This document shows positions 17,621-27,796 of a stretch of DNA of 64,000 nucleotides, piece by piece. The notes under the pieces are model-generated. The model was not told the origin of the DNA, did no database searches, and worked only from the letters and a program-made list of their open reading frames with translations. Origin of the DNA: Poindextera sp963706385 (lineage in GTDB: Bacteria; Pseudomonadota; Alphaproteobacteria; Caulobacterales; Caulobacteraceae); contig OY970153.1 in assembly GCA_963706385.1 (NCBI GenBank), positions 930,001 to 994,000 of the forward strand. Direction: 5' to 3'. Each line of letters opens with the position of its first letter. Position 1 is the first letter of the stretch. A program made the position numbers and the translations under genes.

Positions 17621-19225
17621 ATGGCGGCAGACGATGTCTCGACCCTCTCCGCCGTTCAGCTCACCGGTCCGGCCGTCGCTCGCTCCGATGATATCCTGAC
17701 GCCCGACGCCCTGACCTTTCTCGCCGCGCTGCATCGCCGGTTCGACCAGCGTCGGCGCGAACTGCTGGCGGCCCGTCAGACGCGCCAGGTAGCGTTCGAC
17801 GCCGGCGAACGGCCCGATTTTCTGCCCCAGACCAAGGCCATCCGCGACGGCGACTGGCGCGTCGCGCCGATCCCCGCCGATCTGCTCGATCGCCGGGTCG
17901 AGATCACCGGCCCGGTCGACCGCAAGATGATCATCAACGCCCTGAACTCGGGCGCGCGGGTGTTCATGGCCGATTTCGAGGACGCCACCTCCCCGACCTG
18001 GGCCAATATCGTCGAGGGCCAGCTCAATCTGAAGGACCGCTGGGCCGGCCGGCTGAGCCATGTCGATCCCGGCTCGGGCAAGGCCTACCGGCTGAACGAC
18101 AAGACCGCCGTGCTGATGGTCCGCCCGCGCGGCTGGCACCTGCCCGAAGCCCATGCGCGGGTCGACGGCGAGGTGATGTCGGGCGCGCTGTTCGACTTCG
18201 GCCTGTATTTCTTCCACAACGCCAAGGCGGCCATCGCCCAGGGCTCGGGACCCTATTTCTACCTGCCGAAGATGGAGAGCCATCTGGAGGCGCGGCTATG
18301 GAACGACGTCTTCGTCCACGCCGAGGACGCGCTCGGGGTGAAGCCGGGGACGATCAAGGCCACCGTGCTGATCGAGACCCTGCCCGCCGCGTTCGAGATG
18401 GACGAGATCATCTACGAGCTGCGCGAGCACATGGCCGGGCTGAACTGCGGGCGGTGGGACTATATCTTCTCGTTCATCAAGCGCCTGCGCCGCCATCCCG
18501 AGGCGCTGACCCCCGACCGGGCGGTGATGGGCATGGGCTCGGCGTTCCTGGCCGCCTATTCGCTGAAGCTGATCCAGACCTGCCACCGGCGCGGGGCCTT
18601 CGCCATGGGCGGCATGGCCGCGCAGATCCCGGTCAAGGGCGATCCCGCCGCCAACGAGGCGGCCTTCGCCAAGGTCCGCGCCGACAAGGAACGCGAGGCG
18701 GTCAACGGCCATGACGGCACCTGGGTCGCCCACCCGGACCTGGTCCCGGTGGCGATGGAGATCTTCGACCGGCTGATGCCCGGACCGAACCAGTTGGACA
18801 GGCTGCGCGCGGACGTCGAGGTCTCCCGCGAGGACCTGTTGAAAGTGCACGAGGGCGCGCGCACCGAGCACGGCCTGCGCGAGAACATCCGCGTCGGCGT
18901 GCAGTACATCGAAGCTTGGCTACGCGGCCGCGGGGCCGTGCCGCTGTACAACCTGATGGAGGACGCCGCGACCGCCGAGATCAGCCGTGCCCAGCTCTGG
19001 CAATGGATCAAGCTGGCCGCCAGGCTGGACGACGGGCGCACGGTGAGCGCCGAACTGTTCGAGGCCCTGTTGGACCAGGAAATGACCGCGCTGCGCGGGG
19101 CGCTGACGCCGGAGGTCTACGACGCCGGCCGCTTCGCCGAGGCGATCGCCCTGTTCCGCGACATGACCTTGTCGGAGCGGTTCGAGGAATTCCTCACCCT
19201 GCCGGCCTACGCGATCCTGGAGTAG
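17621..19225 (+). CDS. aceB: Malate synthase A
   Basis: A 534-residue malate synthase A, condensing glyoxylate with acetyl-CoA to malate. The length and segments such as MADFEDATSPTW, the LMVRPRGWHLPE loop with the catalytic arginine, GLNCGRWDYIFSFIK, and GTWVAHPDLVP match the A isoform rather than the 720-residue G isoform. GGAGG sits at 17610-17614 just before ATG 17621. It follows aceA by 69 bp on the same strand, so aceAB is probably one transcript. Confidence 0.96.
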   Translation: MAADDVSTLSAVQLTGPAVARSDDILTPDALTFLAALHRRFDQRRRELLAARQTRQVAFDAGERPDFLPQTKAIRDGDWRVAPIPADLLDRRVEITGPVDRKMIINALNSGARVFMADFEDATSPTWANIVEGQLNLKDRWAGRLSHVDPGSGKAYRLNDKTAVLMVRPRGWHLPEAHARVDGEVMSGALFDFGLYFFHNAKAAIAQGSGPYFYLPKMESHLEARLWNDVFVHAEDALGVKPGTIKATVLIETLPAAFEMDEIIYELREHMAGLNCGRWDYIFSFIKRLRRHPEALTPDRAVMGMGSAFLAAYSLKLIQTCHRRGAFAMGGMAAQIPVKGDPAANEAAFAKVRADKEREAVNGHDGTWVAHPDLVPVAMEIFDRLMPGPNQLDRLRADVEVSREDLLKVHEGARTEHGLRENIRVGVQYIEAWLRGRGAVPLYNLMEDAATAEISRAQLWQWIKLAARLDDGRTVSAELFEALLDQEMTALRGALTPEVYDAGRFAEAIALFRDMTLSERFEEFLTLPAYAILE

Positions 19226-19376
19226 GCCCCGTCGGCGCGATCAGGGACCGGTTGGAGACGCGGGGGCGGCGGCCGGCTTGACGCCGCGCCCTTGGTCGGG
19301 GCCTATGGCAACCGTTTAAATCAAAGCGCCGGTCGAACCGGCCGCTGCTGCAAAAGCCTTTCGAGGAAACCCCATT

Positions 19377-21455
<2,079 letters not shown>

Positions 21456-21472
21456 ATGAAAGCACTCCTCCT

Positions 21473-21583
21473 AGAGCACGATGCGATCAGGCGGAATCGC
21501 CTGATCGTTGAATCGTGCTCTAAATTCGAAAGTTTGAGCGCGTTCTGGTCGCAAAACCGGGTCCACTTTTGCGGAACGCGCTC
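21473..21583. repeat. Two-hairpin intergenic palindromic repeat, copy 2
   Basis: Two stem-loops follow the FadJ-like gene. Hairpin 1 (21473-21521) pairs AGAGCACGAT and CGATCAGGCG with their complements around a GAAT loop. Hairpin 2 (21536-21583) pairs GAGCGCGTTC and GCAAAA with TTTTGC and GAACGCGCTC. The arrangement (AGAGC...GCTCT hairpin, short AT spacer, second hairpin ending CTCTAG) parallels the copy at 8605-8702. It sits between convergent genes, again suggesting a shared terminator role. Confidence 0.85.
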
Positions 21584-21601
21584 TAGGGGAAGAGCTCGCG
21601 C

Positions 21602-21982
21602 TTAGAGCCCGGCCGCCGTCGCACCGTCCTGGTCGGTTGAAGCATCACGGGCCCCTGGCACCAACGGCGACTCGTCGGCGTTCATCGGCGGATCGAGCGT
21701 CTCCAGCAGTTCGAGGTGCTCGCGCCTTCGAACGGCGGCGGCGAAGTTGAGCCGCGTATAGAGCCCTTCGGCGCCGAACCTGGCCTGGGCCTCGGCCCAG
21801 CGCGCCCGAGCGTGCAGGGCCAGGTTGTCGGTCATGCCGATGCAGACCACGCGAGGACCGTCCTCGGCATCCTTCACGTACAGATAGTTGCCGCCCATCG
21901 GCGAGAGGGGGCGGCCCTCCTTGAACAGGATGAACCTCAGGTGCCCGCCCGACGCCACCCGACAGTCGATGTGGTCCCGCAC
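21602..21982 (-). CDS. Small hypothetical protein, possible GIY-YIG-like fold
   Basis: A 126-residue cytoplasmic protein. I do not recognise a named family. GGNYLYVKD followed after a few residues by VVCIGMTDNL, then a conserved R-W and a TRLN segment, resembles the beta-hairpin and first helix of GIY-YIG domains (G-x-YxY ... YIG-T-x-N). The catalytic Arg/Glu of a nuclease cannot be placed with confidence. GTG at 21982 is preferred because an AGGGAGG lies just upstream; an ATG at 22033 would add 17 residues. It is convergent with the FadJ-like gene and separated from it by the palindromic repeat. Confidence 0.6.
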   Translation of the reverse strand: MRDHIDCRVASGGHLRFILFKEGRPLSPMGGNYLYVKDAEDGPRVVCIGMTDNLALHARARWAEAQARFGAEGLYTRLNFAAAVRRREHLELLETLDPPMNADESPLVPGARDASTDQDGATAAGL

Positions 21983-22177
21983 AAGACCCTCCCTCGCGGC
22001 GCAAAATCCAATCGATGCGCCAATCGACGCCACGAACGTGACGCGGTTGCGTCCGAACTGCGGCGAATGACGAGGTCGGAGCCACGATCACGGCGTCGTG
22101 ATGCCCTGTCGGCCAAACGAACGCCGGTTTGGCGATCCCCGGCGCGGATGCGACACTGAGCCGATGAGGAGTCCCCG

Positions 22178-23665
22178 ATGAAGATGCCCACGCCCGATCC
22201 GGAGGTCTTGCGCCGCAAGGCCGAGATCGTCGCGGCCCTGGCGGCGATCGTGCCGGGCGAAGGGGTGATCGCCGATGTCGAGCGGCTGGCCGCCTATGAG
22301 AGCGACGGCCTCACCGCCTATCGCCAGACGCCGATGGTGGTGGTGCTCCCCGCGAGCGCCGAGGAGGTCTCCAGGGTGCTGGCCTGGTGCGCGGCCAACC
22401 GGGTCAAGGTGGTGCCGCGCGGGTCGGGCACCTCGCTGTCCGGCGGCGCCCTGCCGCTGGAGGACGGAGTGGTGCTGGGCCTCTCGCGGCTGAATCGGAT
22501 CCTGGAGATCGACTACGACAATCGCGTCGTGGTGGTTCAGCCGGGCGTGACCAACCTGGCCATCACCCAGGCGGTCGAGGCGCGGGGCTTCTTCTACGCC
22601 CCCGATCCGTCGAGCCAGATCGCCTGTTCGATCGGCGGCAACGTGGCGGAGAACTCCGGCGGGGTGCACTGCCTGAAATACGGCCTGACCACCAACAATG
22701 TGCTGGGGGTCGAGATGGTGCTGATGGACGGCGAGATCATCCGCGTCGGCGGCAAGCACCTGGACGCCGGCGGCTACGACCTCCTGGGCGTGATCGTCGG
22801 TTCGGAAGGCCTCTTGGGCGTGGTCACCGAGGTCACCGTGCGCATCCTGCGCGCGCCGCGGACCGCCCGCGCGGTGCTGGTGGGTTTCGCCGAGGTGGAG
22901 GACGCCGGCCGCTGCGTCGCCGAGATCATCTCCGCGGGGATCATCCCGGCGGGCATGGAGATGATGGATCGGCCCGCGATCCACGCCGCCGAGGCCTTCG
23001 TCCACGCCGGCTATCCGCTGGACGTCGAGGCGCTGCTGATCGTCGAGCTGGACGGGGTGGAGGCGGAATGCGGCCACTTGCTGGACCAAGTCCTGGCCAT
23101 CGCCCGGGAATGCGGGGCCAGCATGACCCGCACCGCCGCCGATGAGGCCGAACGCGCCGTCTTCTGGGCCGGGCGCAAGGCCGCCTTCCCGGCGATGGGG
23201 CGTGTCTCACCAGACTATTATTGTATGGACGGCACCATTCCCCGCGCCCAACTGCCCAGGGTGCTGCGCCGGATGCGCGAGCTGTCCGACACCTATGGCC
23301 TCGGCGTCGCCAACGTCTTCCACGCCGGCGACGGCAACCTGCATCCCTTGATCCTCTACGACGCCAACCAGCCCGGCGAGTTGGAGCGGGCCGAGGCGTT
23401 CGGGGCCGACATCCTGCGCCTCTGCGTCGAGGTCGGGGGCGTCTTGACCGGCGAGCACGGGGTGGGGGTCGAAAAGCGCGATCTGATGCCGGAGATGTTC
23501 AACGCGGTCGACCTGGCCCACCAGCAGCGGCTGAAATGCGCCTTCGACCCCGACCTGCTGCTCAATCCCGGCAAGGTGTTTCCCACCCTGCATCGCTGCG
23601 CCGAGCTTGGGCGGATGCATGTGCACCAGGGCGCCCTGCCCTTCCCGGACCTGCCGCGGTTCTGA
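22178..23665 (+). CDS. glcD: Glycolate oxidase FAD-binding subunit GlcD
   Basis: A 495-residue FAD-dependent subunit of glycolate dehydrogenase, oxidising glycolate to glyoxylate. The PCMH-type FAD domain shows VPRGSGTSLSGGALP near residue 80 and SIGGNVAENSGG near 150. The C-terminal cap contains NVFHAGDGNLHPLILYD and TGEHGVGVEKRD, the catalytic/flavin motifs of the GlcD/D-lactate dehydrogenase family. It starts the tight operon glcD-glcE-glcF (2-bp gaps) and lies downstream of the glyoxylate genes, so glycolate-derived glyoxylate can enter malate synthase. Confidence 0.95.
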   Translation: MKMPTPDPEVLRRKAEIVAALAAIVPGEGVIADVERLAAYESDGLTAYRQTPMVVVLPASAEEVSRVLAWCAANRVKVVPRGSGTSLSGGALPLEDGVVLGLSRLNRILEIDYDNRVVVVQPGVTNLAITQAVEARGFFYAPDPSSQIACSIGGNVAENSGGVHCLKYGLTTNNVLGVEMVLMDGEIIRVGGKHLDAGGYDLLGVIVGSEGLLGVVTEVTVRILRAPRTARAVLVGFAEVEDAGRCVAEIISAGIIPAGMEMMDRPAIHAAEAFVHAGYPLDVEALLIVELDGVEAECGHLLDQVLAIARECGASMTRTAADEAERAVFWAGRKAAFPAMGRVSPDYYCMDGTIPRAQLPRVLRRMRELSDTYGLGVANVFHAGDGNLHPLILYDANQPGELERAEAFGADILRLCVEVGGVLTGEHGVGVEKRDLMPEMFNAVDLAHQQRLKCAFDPDLLLNPGKVFPTLHRCAELGRMHVHQGALPFPDLPRF

Positions 23666-23667
23666 CG

Positions 23668-24906
23668 ATGGGCGGGGTGGTCCAGCGGATCGAGCCGCGC
23701 GAGGCGCGCGAGGTCGAGGCGGCCCTCGCCTGGGCCAACGCCGAGCGCAAGGCCGTCGCGGTCGAGGGCGCGGGAAGCAAGGCGCGGATCGGCTGTCCGT
23801 TCGAGGCGGACCTGGTGCTGTCGCTGGCCGGCCTGACCGGGGTCCTGAGCTATGAGCCGTCGGAGCTGGTGCTGACCGCCCTGCCCGGCACAAAGGTCGC
23901 GGAGATCGAGGCGCTGCTGGGCGCGCGCGGCCAGCGGCTGGCTTTCGAGCCAATGGACCACGGCCCGCTGTTCGGCGCCGAGCCGGGCCGAACCACGCTG
24001 GGCGGGACCATCGCCGCCAACGCCTCGGGTCCCCGGCGGATCAAGTTCGGCGCCGCGCGCGACCATTTCCTGGGCTTTGCCGCCGTGTCCGGCCGCGGCG
24101 AGGCGTTCAAGGCCGGCGGCAAGGTGGTCAAGAACGTCACTGGCTATGACCTGTCAAAGCTGATGGCCGGCTCCTGGGGAACCTTGGCGGTGCTGACCGA
24201 GGTGACGGTGAAGGTCATGCCGCGGCCGCCCGAGGCGGCGAGCCTGCTGATCGCCGGCGCGCCGGACGGCCTCGCCGTCCGGGCGATGAGCGCGGCGCTG
24301 AGCGCGCCCGCCGAGGTGACGGGCGCGGCCCATCTGCCGGCCAGCGTCGCGGCCCGCGCGCCGGTCGCGCAGGTCGCCGGCGTCGGCGGCGCCGTCACCG
24401 CCATCCGCATCGAGGGCGTCGGCCCGGCGATGACTCCCAGCGCCTGGTCGGTCGGCGGCGCGCTGCCCGGTCTGACGATCATCGAACAGCTGGACGCGGA
24501 AACAACCGCGCGGCTGTGGCGCTGGATCCGCGACGCCGAGGCGTTCGCGGGCGATGCGCGTCAGGTCTGGCGGCTGTCGCTGGCCCCGATGGCCGGGCCG
24601 GCCGCGGTCGAGGCGATCGGGGCGGTGATCGACATCGAGGCCTTCTACGACTGGGGCGGCGGTTTGGTGTGGCTGGCCTGCGCCGACGATCCCGGCGCCG
24701 GATCGGTGGTGCGCGGCGCGGTCGCGCGGCTTGGCGGGCACGCCACCCTGGTTCGCGCCCACCCGTTGATCCGCGGCGCGATCGGCGCCTTCCAACCCGA
24801 GCCCCGGGCGCTGGCGGCGCTGTCGCGGCGGATCAAGGCTGGCTTCGACCCCAACGGCGTGCTCAATCCCGGCCGGATGTGGCCGCTTCGCACCGACGAG
24901 GGCTGA
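23668..24906 (+). CDS. glcE: Glycolate oxidase subunit GlcE
   Basis: A 412-residue second FAD-binding subunit of glycolate dehydrogenase. VEGAGSKARIGCP near residue 32 and TTLGGTIAANASGPRRIKFGAARDHFLG near residue 110 are the PCMH-domain motifs of GlcE. The terminal FDPNGVLNPGRMW is the family ending. It lies 2 bp after glcD and 2 bp before the GTG start of glcF, so translation is probably coupled. The protein works in complex with GlcD and the iron-sulfur subunit GlcF. Confidence 0.93.
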   Translation: MGGVVQRIEPREAREVEAALAWANAERKAVAVEGAGSKARIGCPFEADLVLSLAGLTGVLSYEPSELVLTALPGTKVAEIEALLGARGQRLAFEPMDHGPLFGAEPGRTTLGGTIAANASGPRRIKFGAARDHFLGFAAVSGRGEAFKAGGKVVKNVTGYDLSKLMAGSWGTLAVLTEVTVKVMPRPPEAASLLIAGAPDGLAVRAMSAALSAPAEVTGAAHLPASVAARAPVAQVAGVGGAVTAIRIEGVGPAMTPSAWSVGGALPGLTIIEQLDAETTARLWRWIRDAEAFAGDARQVWRLSLAPMAGPAAVEAIGAVIDIEAFYDWGGGLVWLACADDPGAGSVVRGAVARLGGHATLVRAHPLIRGAIGAFQPEPRALAALSRRIKAGFDPNGVLNPGRMWPLRTDEG

Positions 24907-24908
24907 GA

Positions 24909-26207
24909 GTGCAGACCCGGTTTTCCACAGGCCAGCTCGCCGACCCCGCCACCGCCGCCGCCGAGACGGTGATCCGAACTTGCGTCCACTGCGGCTTCTG
25001 CCTGGCGACCTGCCCGACCTATGCGCTGCGGGGCGACGAGTTGGACAGCCCGCGCGGACGGATCTATCTGATCAAGGAGATGCTGGAGAACCAGCGCCGG
25101 CCGAGCGCCCAGGTGGTCAAGCACGTCGACCGCTGCCTCTCCTGCCTGTCCTGCATGACCACCTGCCCCTCCGGAGTCGACTACCGCCGCCTGGTCGACC
25201 ACGCCCGCGCCTATATCGAGGCCAACCACACCCGGCCGCTGGCCGATCGGTTGATCCGTACACTGATCGTATGGGCGCTGCCTCACCCGATGCGGTTCGG
25301 GCTCGCCGCCGCGCTGGGCCGCCTGGCGCGGCCGCTGACGCCCCTGCTGCGCCGCATCCGGCCGCTGAAGCCGCTGGCCGCCATGCTCGACATGGCCCCG
25401 GCCGCCGCCGCGCGGCCAGCCTCCAGCCAGGCCAAGCGCCACCCGGCGAGCGGTCCCAGGCGCGGGCGGGTGATTTTGTTGAAAGGCTGCGTCGAGGCGC
25501 AGATCGCGCCGCAGATCCGCGCCGCCAGCATCCGTCTGCTGAACCGCGCCGGCTTCGACGTCAGCCTGATCGCCGAGGAAGGCTGCTGCGGCGCCCTGGT
25601 CCATCACATGGGCCGCGAAGGCGCCGCCCTGGCCCAGGCCCGGCGCAACGTCATCGCCTGGCGCCCGCTGATCGAGGCCGGCGAAGTCGACGCCATCGTG
25701 GTCACCGCCTCGGGCTGCGGAAGCATGGTCAAGGACTATGGCGCCCTGCTCGCCCACGATCCGGCGCTGGCCGAGCCGGCCGCGCGCGTGGCGGCGTTGG
25801 CCCGCGACATCACCGAGCTGCTGGCCGATGTTTCACCGGTCCCCACCGGCGCGGCCAAGGGCCTGAAGGTCGCCTACCAGTCGCCTTGCTCGCTGCAGCA
25901 CGGCCAGCGCATCAGCCGCCAGCCTCGCGCGCTGCTGGAGGCGGCCGGCTTTCGCGTGTCCGAACCAGCCGGCGCCCACCTCTGCTGCGGCTCGGCCGGG
26001 GTCTACAACATCCTGCAGCCCGACATCTCGGCCCAACTGCTGGAGCGCAAGGTCGAAAGCCTGGCGGCGCTGGAGAGCGAGGTGATCGCCACCAGCAACA
26101 TCGGCTGCCAGACCCAGATCGCCCGCGGCGCGAAGGTCCCGGTGGTGCACATCGCCGAACTGCTGGACTGGGCGAGCGGGGGACCGAAGCCGGAGGCGAT
26201 GGGGTAA
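24909..26207 (+). CDS. glcF: Glycolate oxidase iron-sulfur subunit GlcF
   Basis: A 432-residue subunit with two 4Fe-4S ferredoxin motifs: C25-x2-C28-x2-C31-x3-C35 and C76-x2-C79-x2-C82-x3-C86. Two CCG domains follow (GCVEAQIAPQIRAA...EGCCGALVHHMGR and SPCSLQHGQRI...HLCCGSAGVYN). It passes electrons from GlcD/E to the quinone pool at the membrane. The GTG at 24909 begins two bases after the glcE stop and gives the family N-terminus MQTRFS. The open frame extends further upstream into glcE but that part is out of frame with the real gene. Confidence 0.94.
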   Translation: MQTRFSTGQLADPATAAAETVIRTCVHCGFCLATCPTYALRGDELDSPRGRIYLIKEMLENQRRPSAQVVKHVDRCLSCLSCMTTCPSGVDYRRLVDHARAYIEANHTRPLADRLIRTLIVWALPHPMRFGLAAALGRLARPLTPLLRRIRPLKPLAAMLDMAPAAAARPASSQAKRHPASGPRRGRVILLKGCVEAQIAPQIRAASIRLLNRAGFDVSLIAEEGCCGALVHHMGREGAALAQARRNVIAWRPLIEAGEVDAIVVTASGCGSMVKDYGALLAHDPALAEPAARVAALARDITELLADVSPVPTGAAKGLKVAYQSPCSLQHGQRISRQPRALLEAAGFRVSEPAGAHLCCGSAGVYNILQPDISAQLLERKVESLAALESEVIATSNIGCQTQIARGAKVPVVHIAELLDWASGGPKPEAMG

Positions 26208-26254
26208 GGCCTGGCCCTACCGCCGCGGATTCCCCTTGCGCCGCAGGGGCCGTC

Positions 26255-26268
26255 CACACATGTCCCTA
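26255..26268 (-). repeat. REP-like motif, copy 1 (TAGGGACATGTG orientation -)
   Basis: Read on the minus strand this is TAGGGACATGTGTG. Related copies lie at 26651 (plus) and 27514 (minus), around the RAYT gene. Alternating copies of a short motif beside a RAYT gene are what REP/REPIN sequences look like, but the motif is short and imperfect. Confidence 0.35.
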
Positions 26269-26653
26269 CCTTCGCAGAGGCGGCAAGGGCGCGAAAGTCG
26301 GCACAGCGGAGAAGGATGCGGCGGAAAAGCGCGGACCGGCCGACGCCCCGCCGCGCGCCGGGCCCGGAACGGCCGCCTCTTCCGGCGCGCTCTGGGGCCA
26401 GATCCAGCCCTGCTGGGACCGCCTGCCCCCGGTCGCCACCGTGCCGGTGACGCTGGAGATCGCGCTCGACGCCCGCGGCATGATCGCCAGTCCGCCGAAG
26501 ATCGTGCGACACGGCGGGATCCCGGACGAGCGGCGGCTGATCTCGGAAGCGCGGGCGCTGGCGGCGATCACGGCGTGTGTGCCGTATCAGGCGGCGGCGG
26601 GGTCAGGGGCGCGGGGGACGTACAAGGTGGAGTTCGCGGCGCGGGGAAACTAG
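26264..26653 (+). pseudogene. TonB/TolA-like C-terminal domain fragment without a start codon
   Basis: About 130 codons are open and end in a convincing C-terminal domain: GALWGQIQPCWDRLP, PVTLEIALDARGMI, a conserved E-A-R-ALAAITACVPY helix and a final GTYKVEF strand. This is the pattern of TonB/TolA-type periplasmic C-termini. No ATG, GTG or TTG precedes it in frame after the glcF stop, and no signal anchor or proline-rich linker remains. I read it as the stranded 3' end of a lost gene, perhaps disrupted when the neighbouring RAYT region was acquired. A start inside glcF is formally possible but unlikely. Confidence 0.5.
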
Positions 26654-26663
26654 GGACACGCAC
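26651..26663 (+). repeat. REP-like motif, copy 2
   Basis: TAGGGACACGCAC overlaps the stop codon of the TonB/TolA-like fragment. It is in inverted orientation to copies at 26255-26268 and 27514-27526 and precedes the RAYT promoter region. Confidence 0.35.
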
Positions 26664-26740
26664 CACATCAAGCCCTCCTCGCGCCCGCTCCGCCGCGACT
26701 CGCCCGAAGGAAGGCCGCCCGACGCCCGTTGACCGTTCTG

Positions 26741-26755
26741 AACAAATAGGGAACA
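26741..26755 (+). promoter_or_regulatory. LexA-like (SOS) box upstream of the RAYT gene
   Basis: GAAC-AAATAGG-GAAC is an exact GAAC-N7-GAAC direct repeat, the reverse complement of the alphaproteobacterial LexA site GTTC-N7-GTTC. Its right end is 31 bp before ATG 26787. It shares GAACAAAT...GAACAT with the boxes at 36730 and 37234. SOS control of the transposase is an inference. Confidence 0.65.
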
Positions 26756-26786
26756 TTGGCCGCCCCTTCACGCGCGGGAGCCGATC

Positions 26787-27479
26787 ATGGCAAGAATGTC
26801 GCGGGTCGTCATCCCTGGCGCGCCGCATCACGTGACCCAGAGGGGCAACCGGCGGCAGAAGACCTTCTTCCGCGAGGCCGACTACCTGTCCTATCTGCAT
26901 CTGGCCGCCGAAGCCTGCAAAGCGGCCGAGGTCGAGATATGGGCCTACTGCCTGATGCCCAATCATGTTCACCTTATCGCGGCGCCCGCGCGGGCCGACG
27001 CCCTGGCCCAGGCGGTGGGCGCGACCCATCTGCGCTACACCCGCCAGATCAACCGGCGCGAGCGCTGGAGCGGCTATCTTTGGCAGGGACGATTCGCCTC
27101 CTTCGCCATGGACGAGGACTATCTGATCGCCTGCGCGCGTTATGTGGGCCTCAACCCGGTGCGCGCCGGACTGACAGCTCGGGCGATCGACTGGCCCTGG
27201 TCCAGCGTGCGCGCGCATGTCGAGGGGCGCGCCGATCCGCTACTGACGCCGGGACCGCTGGCCGCGCGGCTGGGTGAGCGCCTGCCGGGTTTCTTCGAGA
27301 CGGATGTGCAAGAGGAAGGTCGCGAGGCCATCCGCCGCGCCTCATCCACCGGCCGTCCCCTGGGCGCCGCGGCCTGGATCAAGGCCCTGGAAGCCTCGAC
27401 CGGGCGGGCGCTGGCGGCTCCGCCCATGGGCCGGCCCGCGCGGAGGTCAAGCGATCCCGGCGCCGGGATCGGGGCCTGA
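26787..27479 (+). CDS. REP-associated tyrosine transposase (RAYT, Y1_Tnp superfamily)
   Basis: A 230-residue HUH/Y1 single-strand transposase-like protein. The N-terminal IPGAPHHVTQRGN is the RAYT signature. The HUH pair is H60-V-H62 in MPNHVHLI, and the candidate nucleophile is Y119 in ARYVGLNPVRAGL. RAYTs are domesticated relatives of IS200/IS605 transposases that act on REP palindromes and usually occur singly in a genome without flanking IS ends. Short inverted GGGACAC-type motifs lie on both sides (26651 and 27514), and a 20-bp perfect palindrome ends the coding region (27452-27471). A LexA-like box lies 31 bp upstream. Confidence 0.9.
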   Translation: MARMSRVVIPGAPHHVTQRGNRRQKTFFREADYLSYLHLAAEACKAAEVEIWAYCLMPNHVHLIAAPARADALAQAVGATHLRYTRQINRRERWSGYLWQGRFASFAMDEDYLIACARYVGLNPVRAGLTARAIDWPWSSVRAHVEGRADPLLTPGPLAARLGERLPGFFETDVQEEGREAIRRASSTGRPLGAAAWIKALEASTGRALAAPPMGRPARRSSDPGAGIGA

Positions 27480-27513
27480 GCGCGTGTCGCAGGGTTCGAG
27501 GGGTTTGAAAGTA

Positions 27514-27526
27514 TTGTGTGTCCCCA
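27514..27526 (-). repeat. REP-like motif, copy 3
   Basis: On the minus strand this reads GTGGGGACACACA, matching the GGGACACRC core of the copy at 26651 in opposite orientation. Together the two flank the RAYT gene and its promoter. Confidence 0.35.
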
Positions 27527-27540
27527 CTTTTCGCGCGCCC

Positions 27541-27789
27541 CTACCCGCCCCCGATCTTGGGGATCAGATAAACCTCGCTGTCCGCCCGCAGTTCCGCGCC
27601 ATAGGCGTCCTGGTGGATCTCGCCGTCGATGGCGATGGCCATGCGGCGCTCCACATAGTCGCCCAGGCCCGGGAACCGCTGGTCCAGCTCCAGGATCAGC
27701 CGCCGCACGGTGGTGGCTTCGACGTCGAATTCCGCCGCCCCGCCGGTGAACTCGCGGCCGTTCGAGCCGGCGATCACCACATGCGCCAC
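27541..27789 (-). CDS. MoaD/ThiS-like small sulfur-carrier protein
   Basis: An 82-residue beta-grasp protein ending in IGGG, so the C-terminal diglycine needed for thiocarboxylation or adenylation is present. VRRLILELDQRFPGL in the middle and SEVYLIPKIGGG at the end match MoaD/ThiS proteins. It begins 7 bp after the molybdopterin-subunit gene of a molybdenum hydroxylase operon. It may therefore be a sulfur carrier for cofactor maturation of that enzyme rather than the general MoaD, but no moaE or other moa gene is nearby. The role is inferred from fold and context. Confidence 0.75.
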   Translation of the reverse strand: MAHVVIAGSNGREFTGGAAEFDVEATTVRRLILELDQRFPGLGDYVERRMAIAIDGEIHQDAYGAELRADSEVYLIPKIGGG

Positions 27790-27796
27790 GACTGGG

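Noticed and set aside
26232..26249. Hairpin after glcF (CCCCT...AGGGG) as a terminator
   Set aside because: The stem is only five base pairs and lacks a following T tract.
27452..27471. 20-bp perfect palindrome at the end of the RAYT gene as an operator or terminator
   Set aside because: It lies inside coding sequence of very high GC, where such palindromes arise easily, and no T tract follows.
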